Source of the DNA: Psychrobacillus psychrodurans
GTDB lineage: Bacteria; Bacillota; Bacilli; Bacillales_A; Planococcaceae
DNA: 64,000 bases
Reading direction: 5' to 3'
NCBI GenBank assembly: GCA_900114885.1
Contig: FOUN01000001.1
Coordinates: forward strand, 372,001 to 436,000
Under the pieces are notes generated by a model. It was not told the DNA's origin. It saw only the letters and a program-made list of their open reading frames with translations, and did no database searches. Below are positions 48,101 through 56,655 of this stretch, in pieces (positions within the stretch are counted from its first letter, which is position 1; every line of letters starts with the position of its first letter). Made by a program: the position numbers and the translations under genes.

Positions 48101-49206
48101 CAAACGAAGGTGAACCAAACAAGGATACAACTATCGATCCAAAAGGTTCTATTTCGGTTATTGATGTAGCAACATTAACTGAAACAACACTTAACTTTAC
48201 AGAAGCAATGTTGGATGAAAATGTTCGTACTTCTTATAAAGGGGCTTCAATTTTAGAGCAACTAGAACCAGAATACGTAACTGTCTCTGATGATAGTAAA
48301 ACTGCCTATGTAACTTTACAAGAAAATAATGCAATTGCGACAGTAGATCTTGAAACGAATACAATTCTTCATGTAAGAGGTCTTGGAGTCATTGACCATT
48401 CTGTAGAAGGATTTGAAATGGATGCAAATAAAGACGATAAAAAAGCGGACATTATCAAACAACCAATTCTAAGTTTCCATATGCCAGACGCTATTGATAC
48501 ATTTACGGTGGCTGGTAAAACATACATCATTACTCCAAACGAAGGTGACTCTCGTGATTATGCTGATGATGGAGGATATAGCGAAGTTTCAGAGTTAGCT
48601 GATCTTGCATTACCAATTGCTTTAACAGAAGCAAATTATAAAGGATTTACACAAGCAGAGTTAGATGCATTTGATCTATCTACTTTAGATGGTTATAAAG
48701 TTACAACGGAAAATGGTTTAAACAAAGCTAGTACAGCATATGAAGCAATCTATGGATATGGTGGTCGTAGTTTCTCCATCTTTGATGCAGTAACGATGGA
48801 GCAGGTATATGACAGCGGAAGTGAATTTGAAAAAATTATTGCTGAGAAAACACCAAAATATTTCAATATTAATAGCGATGACATTAAAGTAGATAATCGT
48901 AGCGATGATAAGGGACCTGAGCCAGAAACAGCTGTAGTAGGTGAAATTGATGGCACAACTTATGGATTTATCGCTTTAGAACGTTACAGCGGTATTATGG
49001 TTTATGATTTAACAGATATAAACGCACCTAAGTTTGTAACACTAATTTCAAGCAGGGACTTCACTGCAAAGGTTGCAGGGGACGTTTCTCCAGAAGGATT
49101 ACAATTTATACCAGCTTCAGAAAGTCCAACTGGCAAAGCACTATTAGCAGCTACACATGAAGTATCAGGAACAATAGCTGTTTATGAATTTGGAGTAGTA
49201 AACTGA
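45175..49206 (+). CDS. S-layer-anchored 5'-nucleotidase fused to a choice-of-anchor-I-type propeller
   Basis: A 1343-residue secreted protein. The first 780 residues parallel the 37397 product: signal peptide 1-27, SbsC-type anchor about 28-250 (LYHKLSFQLKTRSEIMYRFTGKATRDLLLDQY), Pro/Thr and Gly/Asn linker, metallophosphatase (HTNDTH with Asp299/His301, GNHEFD, GGHSHTKL) and 5'-nucleotidase C domain (FQNGGGIRASM, VLPFGNTLSTM). The extra C-terminal part (about 830-1343) looks like the choice-of-anchor I beta-propeller seen in secreted alkaline-phosphatase-like proteins: ISTASHPTEDLIAIAAY-type blades, VANEGEPN, ITPNEGDSRDY, GGRSFSIFD. The ribosome site is AGGAGGG. It likely adds a second phosphatase or esterase activity, unproven. 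Confidence 0.85.
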   Translation: MQNHALKKSIMSAVLATTLLTSTNVSYASSSLQDIVDQARKDMKEAAYSYVVPSQNGKLVPSADLYPTLNKVKKDYQIAKDAISKSNAKNKSTLLNDLNDLYNERITKGLIPYIDAYNYADKYLNPIMADIQKAEQTKDWEQVEKLYHKLSFQLKTRSEIMYRFTGKATRDLLLDQYKQTADMKRSQLMVPVTIYMKVKQVDKLLAEGKQAEAKKVLESIKPLQLRLPSTSTLPMVKELLEEINTVSKKAGMDITPTPTPTTPTNPSPGGGNTGGGNNGGNNGGGADKKFKLTLLHTNDTHAKVETAPKRITAIKKERAENPNAVLVDAGDVFSGTLYFNQYKGLADLAFMNLAEYDVMTFGNHEFDLGSSEEGHKALADFIKGAQFPFVSANVDFSKDENLRGLFSDIASSAPENGKIYNGIVKEVNGEKVGFFGLTTQETKGLSSPGQVTFTDYIIEAEKAVKAFEDMGVNKIVAVTHIGYDDNPAIDNDLALAAQVDGIDVIIGGHSHTKLAAPVVVDKNETGATKDKTIIVQASSQGDLLGTLDVEFDNNGKVVTQNGELIEVSKFTEDAEAKKLLESYKPKVDEVAGEEIGVSAEVILENPRTNGDNTKPSVRKNETILGNLIADGMLVKAKSLNPKVIMAFQNGGGIRASMDAGPITVGEVITVLPFGNTLSTMEITGAELKEAFETSVGVYPLENGGFLHVAGAKVEFDSTKLKGERVVSISYENADGAYKKIVDTETYTVATNYFTAQGGDSYDVFKEIYEAGKVKDLGLSDWENFADHLKTLSTIPTKIEGRIVDVAVQVVNPEPEIVEDPGTTPAPVATTEPPLYNSNPEEFTVSQIARYDSGQGETGTEILAYDVATNKGFVTNGAVGGYDILNFADVKSGTFKQLDSTKRVVVEDYGIPGVKNITSIASHPTEDLIAIAAYAEKTDPGYIIFATKDGKYVKHVEVGALPDMVTFTPNGKKAIVANEGEPNKDTTIDPKGSISVIDVATLTETTLNFTEAMLDENVRTSYKGASILEQLEPEYVTVSDDSKTAYVTLQENNAIATVDLETNTILHVRGLGVIDHSVEGFEMDANKDDKKADIIKQPILSFHMPDAIDTFTVAGKTYIITPNEGDSRDYADDGGYSEVSELADLALPIALTEANYKGFTQAELDAFDLSTLDGYKVTTENGLNKASTAYEAIYGYGGRSFSIFDAVTMEQVYDSGSEFEKIIAEKTPKYFNINSDDIKVDNRSDDKGPEPETAVVGEIDGTTYGFIALERYSGIMVYDLTDINAPKFVTLISSRDFTAKVAGDVSPEGLQFIPASESPTGKALLAATHEVSGTIAVYEFGVVN

Positions 49207-49221
49207 TAAAATAGATGATTG

Positions 49222-49270
49222 TCCCTGTGTAAGATACAATTCTGAATTGTATGCTACACAGGGGCGTTTT
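49222..49270 (+). repeat. Palindromic repeat, copy 3 (imperfect right arm)
   Basis: TCCCTGTGTAAGATACAATT begins at 49222. The right arm ends GTATGCTACACAGGGG, with two changes from perfect pairing, followed by TTTTC. It lies 16 bases after the nucleotidase stop. Confidence 0.85.
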
Positions 49271-49347
49271 CAATTATTTTAGTGGAATACCGAAAATGCA
49301 AAAGCATATTATATGGAAGGGGTAAAAGAATTATAGGAGGAATATAA

Positions 49348-50808
49348 CTGTTTTGTGCTTCATGTGGTTCTAGAATAGACGATGTTGTAAGGTTTTGCTC
49401 AGCGTGTGGTAAAGAGATAGCTTTAATAAAAGAAGACATAGAATCCACTCCTAACAAGAGAAGAAATAGAAATAAACCTGAAATTGATAATCAAGTACTT
49501 AGATTATTTATAGGTGAAAAAAAGCAACACTATTACATACGAAGATGGTCAAAAGGTTTGAATACGTGGAACTGGGTAGCATTTTTCTTTCCACTTTTTT
49601 GGTTTGGTTATAGGAAAATGTATAAGCCAATATTCTCGATTCTAGGAATTTCTATAGTAATGAACCTCTTAGGTAAAGTATTAGGAATAGATGAGGTCAT
49701 TCTTAATACTGTGATAGGGTTAGCTGTTTCTTTCACAGTCGGAATTACCGGTAATAATTTTTACCGTCTCCATGCATTAAAAAGAACTCGAGAAATGTCG
49801 GAAAGTAATATTAGTGATGTGGAGTTATTAAAGAATGAAATTCAGTTGCGAGGTGGTACCAGTTGGAAAGGCGTTTTTGGAACAATTGTGTTGATAGGAT
49901 TGTATTTACTAATAGTAATGAACATGGGCAGATTTGTTCCAACTAATAACAAAATAACAGAGTCAGAGCCAGATTCTAATATTGAATTTGAGATTAAGAA
50001 AGTGCTTGAAGATAATATACAGGCTCTTGAAAATGAGAATATGGATGAGTATATGTCTATGGTGTATACACATGCGGAGCAAACAACTTTTGCTGAAACC
50101 AAAAAAATGTTAAGTGACCTATTTGAAAACTTTGACTTGGCATATGAACTTAAGGATTTTGAATTTCTATCGATTTCAGAACAAGAAGTTAAAGTCCGGG
50201 TTACTCAAATAACAACTCTTGTAGAAGGAGAAAACTTCCAAGATGACGAATCCATATTCATCCATATCCTGAAACCTCAAAAAGAAGAGTGGAAGTTTTT
50301 TAACAGTGAAGTGGAGTCCATAAAGTACTTGGCTGAAGATCAATCGGTAAAAACAAATTCGGAGACTATTTCTAATGAACCTTCCTATATTACTGCATTA
50401 CAAGCACCCAGCATGTTTGATTTTTTTATTACTAAGAAAATCGACGTAAATAATGATGGAATCTTAGAAACAATTTCCTTTAGAGGTGGGCCAGAAGAAA
50501 GTAGCAGTTACTCAAATAACAATGTAGAGATCATAGTAGAGTTTGATGATCTTGATGTGACGACGCTAACCATTTCTGCAGAGAATGCGCCAATTCTATA
50601 CTTTTACGATATTAACCATGATGGCTGGATGGAGCTTTTCTATGAAACTGGTGCTCGCATAATAGGAACGGAAATGTACCAATTCACACCAGACGGATTA
50701 GCGAAGGTTACCACTTTAAATGGTTCTGTAGAAAAGTTTAATCCAAATGAGGTAATCACAAGCGAATATAATTACATATTTGATAAGTCTTTAATAGTTA
50801 GTAATTGA
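49348..50808 (+). CDS. Zinc-ribbon DUF2628 membrane protein, CTG start
   Basis: A 486-residue protein. A stop (TAA) lies directly before CTG 49348-49350, and ATAGGAGG lies seven bases upstream, so translation must begin at this CTG or much later (first ATG 49558). From CTG it reads (M)FCASCGSRIDDVVRFCSACGKEI, a two-CxxC zinc ribbon of the kind that normally starts MxC. Then WNWVAFFFPLFWFGYRKMY (about 73-91) marks a DUF2628 domain with transmembrane helices, followed by a further helix (about 175-192) and an extracellular region with two DxNxDG-type calcium-like motifs (DVNNDGILE, DINHDGWME). The function is unknown; surface sensing is possible. Confidence 0.8.
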   Translation: MFCASCGSRIDDVVRFCSACGKEIALIKEDIESTPNKRRNRNKPEIDNQVLRLFIGEKKQHYYIRRWSKGLNTWNWVAFFFPLFWFGYRKMYKPIFSILGISIVMNLLGKVLGIDEVILNTVIGLAVSFTVGITGNNFYRLHALKRTREMSESNISDVELLKNEIQLRGGTSWKGVFGTIVLIGLYLLIVMNMGRFVPTNNKITESEPDSNIEFEIKKVLEDNIQALENENMDEYMSMVYTHAEQTTFAETKKMLSDLFENFDLAYELKDFEFLSISEQEVKVRVTQITTLVEGENFQDDESIFIHILKPQKEEWKFFNSEVESIKYLAEDQSVKTNSETISNEPSYITALQAPSMFDFFITKKIDVNNDGILETISFRGGPEESSSYSNNNVEIIVEFDDLDVTTLTISAENAPILYFYDINHDGWMELFYETGARIIGTEMYQFTPDGLAKVTTLNGSVEKFNPNEVITSEYNYIFDKSLIVSN

Positions 50809-50811
50809 GTT

Positions 50812-50866
50812 GGTCCCTGTGTAAGATACAATTCCGAATTGTATCTTACACAGGGACCTTTTTGAT
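50812..50866 (+). repeat. Palindromic repeat, copy 4 (terminator-like)
   Basis: Perfect 23-base arms (50812-50834 and 50836-50858) with loop C, then TTTTTG, four bases after the DUF2628 gene stop. Confidence 0.9.
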
Positions 50867-51046
50867 AGGGACATGTCATAGCTACCAGGACTAGCACATA
50901 TAGTAGAAATGATATTACATCATGAAAATTACTTTATAAGTAACCATTCATAGGAAGGAAGCGATTTTCATAAAAAAGCATTAGTGTTAAGGGGCCAAAC
51001 TTATAGTTTCGTAAAGTAAATTAGGTTGGGAAAAGGGGGAATTATA

Positions 51047-54000
51047 TTGAAGAAAAAGTTTTTAAATAAATTTTTTAGTGCTTTTATGGTACTAGCTATG
51101 ATCTTTATGATGCTTAGTCCGGCAATGACTGCTTCTGCAAACTCAGGTGTAAAGCCGTTCAAGCAGAACACACCAAGCGAGAGTACAATGCAGTTAAAAT
51201 CAGCTGTCGCGGAACAATTAAATTTAATAGATGGTGGGCCAAAGCTACACAAAGATTTACAAGACCAATCTGGTAACCAAGAGGTTGCAGTAATTATACA
51301 TTTATCTGAGAAACCAGTAGCTCTTGAAAAAGGAATAAGCGAATTAAAAGGAAAAGCTTTCTCGACCACACAAGAAAGCCAAGTGAGAACAAAAGTAAAA
51401 ACACAACAAACACTAGTCAAAAAAGAATTAACAACAAAAAATATTGCTATTAAACAAGGATATACCTTTGACACAGTGTTGAATGGCTTCGCAGCAACGG
51501 TTAAAGCGAGTGACATTCCAAAACTACTTACTGTTCAAGGAGTAACATTAGTGGAACCAGACACAATTGTTTACGCGTCAGAGGAACCACAAAAAACAAA
51601 ACCAACAAAGTCATCTGTGATTAAAAAAGATCCTAAAGTAGATGCTAAGATGAACACAAGTATTTCATTCTTAGGTATTGAAAAGCTTTGGAGTGAAGGA
51701 ATCGAAGGACAAGGCATTAAAGTTGCGGTACTAGATACAGGAATTGATGCTGATCATCCAGAGTTCGCGGGTATTTATAAAGGCGGAAAGAACTTTATTC
51801 CAAACTCATCGACTTATACAAAAACACGTGCAGATAATGATGCATCTGAAACATTACCTTCAGAACGTCCAGCGGGAACACCTGAATTTAATGCAAATGG
51901 AAGTGCGTTCTACACTTCTCATGGTACCCATGTTGCCGGCACAATTGCCGCAATTGGAGCAAACGAATATGGCATTAAAGGGATTGCACCTAAAGTAGAC
52001 CTTTATGCTTATCGTGTGCTAGGAGCATATGGTAGTGGATCAACTTCAGGTATTGTGAAAGCAATAGATACAGCTGTAATTGAAAAAATGGACGTTATCA
52101 ACCTTTCACTTGGTGGTGGAGCAAACTCCGAAACGGATGCAGGATCATTTGCTATAAATAATGCAATGATTGCTGGTACTATCGGAGTTGTCGCAACAGG
52201 TAATGATGGTCCTAACCGCGGCACAATGGGTACTCCCGCTACAGCACGTTTAGGGATTGGGGTTGGTAACACTACAAATCCGGAAACGATGCACAATGGA
52301 GAAGTAAAAGTTACGGTTGGAGATTACAACTTAACAAAACAACTACAATTAATGGGTACAACTTTTGGAAAAGATTTAGCTACACAACTTCAAGGTGAGT
52401 TTGACCTAGTCGCAGTACCTGGCCTTGGGGAAGTAAAAGACTTTGAAGGAATTGATGTGGAGGGTAAAGTGGCATTGATTGCTCGTGGAAATATCGCGTT
52501 TGTCGATAAAATTGCGAATGCAAAGGCAAATGGAGCAGTTGCTACGATTATTCATAACTCTGCAACCGGATCGAATACACCAAATGCTTCTGGAACATTC
52601 CTGGGGGATTCTTTTGCCTTCCTTCCAACTTATGATATGTCTTTGACTGATGGCGAGGCAATCCGCGCTGCATTGGCAGGGGGAACAGGAAAGGTTAGCT
52701 TTGGTAAATTCGCTTCTAGAAATACTGTTGGAGATGAGGTAAATGACTCCAGTTCACGTGGACCTTCTACACCAAACTTTGATATTAAACCAGATGTAAG
52801 TGCACCTGGAACAAATATTATGTCCACAATACCAATGTACAAAACAGATTTCCCTGATGCTGTTTACGGTGAAGCATATGATCGTAAAACAGGAACTTCA
52901 ATGGCAACACCACATATCGCAGGTATTGCTGCTCTTGTAAAACAAGCAAATCCTGATTGGAATGCTTTCGATGTGAAAGTAGCCCTTTCTAATACTGCTA
53001 AAATTTTGGATACAACGAAGTATGATGTATTTGCTCAAGGTGCAGGGCGTGTGAATGCATATGCAGCAGCACATCCAGAAATACTTGCTTATGGAGTAGA
53101 TACTGCAGTGTTAGATGGTACTGGAGCAGTAGTAGAAAACTTAAAAGGGACAGTTACTTTCGGTCCACAATCACTTAAAGAAGGTAATATATCTGTAACA
53201 AAAGAAATTTTAGTGAAAGATATTGCTGGTAAAGGTGGAAACTATAACGTCTCAGTGGATGTAACAAAATCCTTTGGTGATGCAAAAGTGACGATAGACA
53301 AACCGACATTCAATCTTGCTGGAGAGCAAGTGTTAAAAGTTACATTGACTGCGTCTAAAGCAACTGCACCAAACGGTTCTGAAATACTGGGATATATCAA
53401 CATTAACGGTGGGTCTTCAGAAGTTTCCTTGCCATTTGCGGCTGACTTTGGTGGAGTAACAGCAACTGAAATCAAAAACTACCAGATCACAAAAACAGAT
53501 TTATCATTTAATGGAGACGGAGTTCAAGATTCTGCAGTTCTTTCGTTTACATTAACTGGTGACGTAACAACAAATTATATTGAACTTTGGGACATCATGA
53601 ATCCAGAAGGTGGAGAATATGGTGACGGCTACATCGGCTACTTACATTCAGGATCTTCACTTGCAAAAGGATCATATAACTTGAACGTTGCTGGACAGTA
53701 CAAACCATGGGGGACTGCACCTGCAACAACAATACCAGACGGCCTATACACAATTGACTTCACTGGACTTGCAGCATCAGGAGTCGTCCAAGACTATGTG
53801 GGTCCGATTGTAGTAAAAACTACAAAACCAGTAGTTACTGGAGCAGTAACGGAAGGCATAGCGACGGGGAAAATTACAGACAAATATATCGATTACAATG
53901 AAGAATTATATTTATACGGTTTAGAATACAACTTAAATGACAAATTAAAAGCTTCGTATATTGCCACTGAAAATGGAGTGGCAAAAGCAGCGGTTTCATT

Positions 54001-56419
54001 TAATTTGAATGAAGACGGTAGCTTTACATTCCCAGTAACAACTGACACAGATTCAGTGAAAGTAATTATTAATGATGCGGCAGGAAATGTTGGCGAAGCA
54101 TTAATTTACGAAAAAGAAACGGAAGTACCAGAACCAATTCTATCACTTTCTGTTAATCCAACTAAGCTAGACTTAACAGCTGGAGAAACGTCTCAACTTA
54201 CTGTAACAGAAACATCTACACCTGTAGAAGGTGATGCAACCAATAAAGATGTAACTTCAGAAGCTACATATTCTGTAGCAGATGAAAGTATTGCAAAAGT
54301 TGTAAATGGATTAGTAACTGCGGTAGGAAAAGGTTCTACTACAATTACTATTACTCATGGTAAAAATGAAGTGACAGTAAATGTGACTGTAAAAGATCCA
54401 GTAGTTATTGTACCAGGAGTAACTTTAACTGCTAACAAAACACAAATTGATTTGGAACCAAAAGAAGAAGCACAATTGAAAATTACAGAAGTAACAACAA
54501 CAGCAGATGGAAAAACAAAACGAAAAGACGTGACAAAAGCTGCAACTTACAAAGTCGTTGATAATAAAGTGGCTAGCGTAAAAGACGGTTTAGTAATAGC
54601 TAAAAATGCAGGTAGTACAGCAATTACTGTTAAATACGGTAAAAATGAGCTAACAGTAAATGTGACGGTAACAGAACCAGGGGTAACTTTAACGGCTAAC
54701 AAAACACAAGTTGATTTGCAAAAAGGAAAAGAAGCGCAACTGAAAATAACAGAGGTAACAACAACAGCAGATGGAAAAACGAAAAAGACAGACGTAACAA
54801 GTGCTGCCAAGTATTCAGTAGCAGACAATAAAGTAGTTTCAGTGAAAAATGGATTAGTAACAGCTAAAAATGCAGGAAGTACAGTTATTACAGTTAAATA
54901 TGGAAAAAATGAGCTAACAGTAAATGCAACGGTAACAGAACCAGGAGTGACACTAACTGCGAATAAAACACAAATTGATTTGGAGCTAGGAAAAGAGTCT
55001 CAGCTAAAAATCATGGAAGTAACAACAACAGCTGATGGAAAAACAAAGCAAGTAGACGTAACAAAGGCTGCAACGTATAAAGTAGCGAATGGTAAAATTG
55101 CTACTGCGAGCAATGGTTTAGTAACAGCAATAAAAGCAGGGGAAACTACAATCACTGCTAAGTATGGTAAACAAGAAGTAACTATAAGTGTGACAGTTAC
55201 AGAGCCAGTAGTGACTTTGATTGCAAACAAAACACAGATTGATTTGGAACCAGGAAAAGAAGCACAACTAACAATTAAAGAGGTAATCACTTCAGCAGAT
55301 GGAAAAACAAAACAGTCCGATATAACAAGTCTGGCAACATACAAATCTGGAAATAATAAAGTAGCTACAGTCAATAAAGGTTTAATAACAGCAAAAGGCG
55401 TAGGTAGCACAACAATTATTGCTAAATATGGCAAAAATGAAGTTACTATTAATGTCACAGTGTCAGAACCAGAAGTAACACTTACCGCCAACAAACCAGA
55501 TATTAGTTTGGAATCAGGAAAAGAATCCCAACTAAAAATTACAGAAGTAACAACAACAGCAGATGGAAAAACAACCGAAAGAAATGTAACAACAGCTGTG
55601 ACCTATACAGTGGCAGATAAAGCAGTGGCTACTGTAACGAATGGATTAGTAAGAGCAAAAAATGCAGGAAGTACAACAATCACTGCGAAATATGGTAAAA
55701 ATGAAATAACTATAAACGTAACGGTTACAAAACCCGAAGTAACTTTATTTACAGACATTTCTCAAATTGAATTGGAACCAGGAAAAGAAGCACAACTAAC
55801 TATTAAGGAAATAACAATAACAGCAGATGGCAAAACATCTGAAAGAAACGTGACTTCATCTGCAAAATATAAAGCAGCAGATAATTCGGTGGTCTCTGTA
55901 ACGAATGGTTTAATCAGAGCAAAAAATGCCGGAGCTACAACGATCAATATTAGCTATGGTGAAAACAATTTAACTGTAAATGTAACAGTTGCAGCACCAG
56001 AAGTAACACTAGTGGCAGATAACACACAAATCGAGTTAGAAGCTGGAAAAGAGATACGCGTGGCAATTAAAGAAGTAACAACAACTCCAGATGGTCAAAC
56101 AACTGAAAGAGATGTAACAGCAGCTGCAAAATATACTCCAGGGGACAAAGCAATAATTTCCGTGAACAGTGGTTTAATCAGAGCGAAAAAAGCAGGAAGC
56201 ACTACGATTACCGTTAAATACGGTAAACACGAACTAACGGTAAATGTAAATGTTTCAGAAGCAAGCTTCAAATCTATTATTCCAGGCTCTGAAACTGTGG
56301 TCCCTAGTCCTGATTCCTTGACGCCAAATCCAGAAACAACAGTACCAAGTCCTGAACTTTCAGTACCGATTTTAGAATCGATGCCACAAGATGCTGGAGC
56401 AATTCTGATGCCTGCATAA
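51047..56419 (+). CDS. Secreted S8 subtilase with PA domain and eight Big_2-type repeats
   Basis: A 1790-residue protease. The TTG start at 51047 follows AAAGGGGGAATTATA. Signal peptide 1-32, inhibitor-I9-like propeptide about 75-170, peptidase S8 with VAVLDTGIDADH (Asp230), SHGTHVAGT (His292) and GTSMATPH (Ser618), with an inserted PA domain (about 430-540). An Fn3-like region follows. Residues about 1037-1745 are eight repeats of 88 residues, each near VTLTANKTQIDLEPGKEAQL ... GLVTAKNAGSTTITVKYGK. The tail is Pro/Ser-rich without LPXTG, SLH or SbsC anchor. Resembles minor extracellular protease Vpr with an added stalk. Confidence 0.93.
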   Translation: MKKKFLNKFFSAFMVLAMIFMMLSPAMTASANSGVKPFKQNTPSESTMQLKSAVAEQLNLIDGGPKLHKDLQDQSGNQEVAVIIHLSEKPVALEKGISELKGKAFSTTQESQVRTKVKTQQTLVKKELTTKNIAIKQGYTFDTVLNGFAATVKASDIPKLLTVQGVTLVEPDTIVYASEEPQKTKPTKSSVIKKDPKVDAKMNTSISFLGIEKLWSEGIEGQGIKVAVLDTGIDADHPEFAGIYKGGKNFIPNSSTYTKTRADNDASETLPSERPAGTPEFNANGSAFYTSHGTHVAGTIAAIGANEYGIKGIAPKVDLYAYRVLGAYGSGSTSGIVKAIDTAVIEKMDVINLSLGGGANSETDAGSFAINNAMIAGTIGVVATGNDGPNRGTMGTPATARLGIGVGNTTNPETMHNGEVKVTVGDYNLTKQLQLMGTTFGKDLATQLQGEFDLVAVPGLGEVKDFEGIDVEGKVALIARGNIAFVDKIANAKANGAVATIIHNSATGSNTPNASGTFLGDSFAFLPTYDMSLTDGEAIRAALAGGTGKVSFGKFASRNTVGDEVNDSSSRGPSTPNFDIKPDVSAPGTNIMSTIPMYKTDFPDAVYGEAYDRKTGTSMATPHIAGIAALVKQANPDWNAFDVKVALSNTAKILDTTKYDVFAQGAGRVNAYAAAHPEILAYGVDTAVLDGTGAVVENLKGTVTFGPQSLKEGNISVTKEILVKDIAGKGGNYNVSVDVTKSFGDAKVTIDKPTFNLAGEQVLKVTLTASKATAPNGSEILGYININGGSSEVSLPFAADFGGVTATEIKNYQITKTDLSFNGDGVQDSAVLSFTLTGDVTTNYIELWDIMNPEGGEYGDGYIGYLHSGSSLAKGSYNLNVAGQYKPWGTAPATTIPDGLYTIDFTGLAASGVVQDYVGPIVVKTTKPVVTGAVTEGIATGKITDKYIDYNEELYLYGLEYNLNDKLKASYIATENGVAKAAVSFNLNEDGSFTFPVTTDTDSVKVIINDAAGNVGEALIYEKETEVPEPILSLSVNPTKLDLTAGETSQLTVTETSTPVEGDATNKDVTSEATYSVADESIAKVVNGLVTAVGKGSTTITITHGKNEVTVNVTVKDPVVIVPGVTLTANKTQIDLEPKEEAQLKITEVTTTADGKTKRKDVTKAATYKVVDNKVASVKDGLVIAKNAGSTAITVKYGKNELTVNVTVTEPGVTLTANKTQVDLQKGKEAQLKITEVTTTADGKTKKTDVTSAAKYSVADNKVVSVKNGLVTAKNAGSTVITVKYGKNELTVNATVTEPGVTLTANKTQIDLELGKESQLKIMEVTTTADGKTKQVDVTKAATYKVANGKIATASNGLVTAIKAGETTITAKYGKQEVTISVTVTEPVVTLIANKTQIDLEPGKEAQLTIKEVITSADGKTKQSDITSLATYKSGNNKVATVNKGLITAKGVGSTTIIAKYGKNEVTINVTVSEPEVTLTANKPDISLESGKESQLKITEVTTTADGKTTERNVTTAVTYTVADKAVATVTNGLVRAKNAGSTTITAKYGKNEITINVTVTKPEVTLFTDISQIELEPGKEAQLTIKEITITADGKTSERNVTSSAKYKAADNSVVSVTNGLIRAKNAGATTINISYGENNLTVNVTVAAPEVTLVADNTQIELEAGKEIRVAIKEVTTTPDGQTTERDVTAAAKYTPGDKAIISVNSGLIRAKKAGSTTITVKYGKHELTVNVNVSEASFKSIIPGSETVVPSPDSLTPNPETTVPSPELSVPILESMPQDAGAILMPA
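54155..56266 (+). repeat. Eight in-frame 264-base tandem repeats in the subtilase gene
   Basis: The motif encoding VTL.A(N/D) recurs at 54419, 54683, 54947, 55211, 55475, 55739 and 56003, always exactly 264 bases apart, with a divergent first copy at 54155. Each unit encodes one Big_2-like Ig domain. No indels have accumulated, although the sequences differ by many substitutions. Confidence 0.93.
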
Positions 56420-56436
56420 AAAGGTCCCTAAAAAGG

Positions 56437-56568
56437 TCCCTGTGTAGCAAACAATTCTGATAGTTAAACAAATGCCCACTCCTCTCGATATTACTGAGGA
56501 GTGGGCTTATTTTGTTGTTCCCTGTGTAAGAGACAATTCAGAATTGTCTCTTACACAGGGACCTTTTT
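56437..56568 (+). repeat. Palindromic repeat, copy 5, with half-copy and intervening terminator
   Basis: The half-site TCCCTGTGTAGCAAACAATT starts at 56437. A perfect 11-base terminator stem GCCCACTCCTC/GAGGAGTGGGC (56474-56484, 56496-56506) followed by TTATTTTG lies between it and the full copy (arms 56519-56539 and 56541-56561, then TTTTTT). In this copy GATAC/GTATC is replaced by GAGAC/GTCTC, changing both arms and keeping the pairing. Confidence 0.9.
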
Positions 56569-56655
56569 TAAGTATCTGAAAAATATGATTGTAAATATAA
56601 TTGCTTTCATTGTACAGTAAGATAAGGAGTAATTTGGAAATGGAGGTGTCATTTA

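Noticed and set aside
55000-55494. Minus-strand 164-codon frame within the subtilase repeats
   Set aside because: It arises from the low stop density of the repeat on the opposite strand and repeats with it; no ribosome site.
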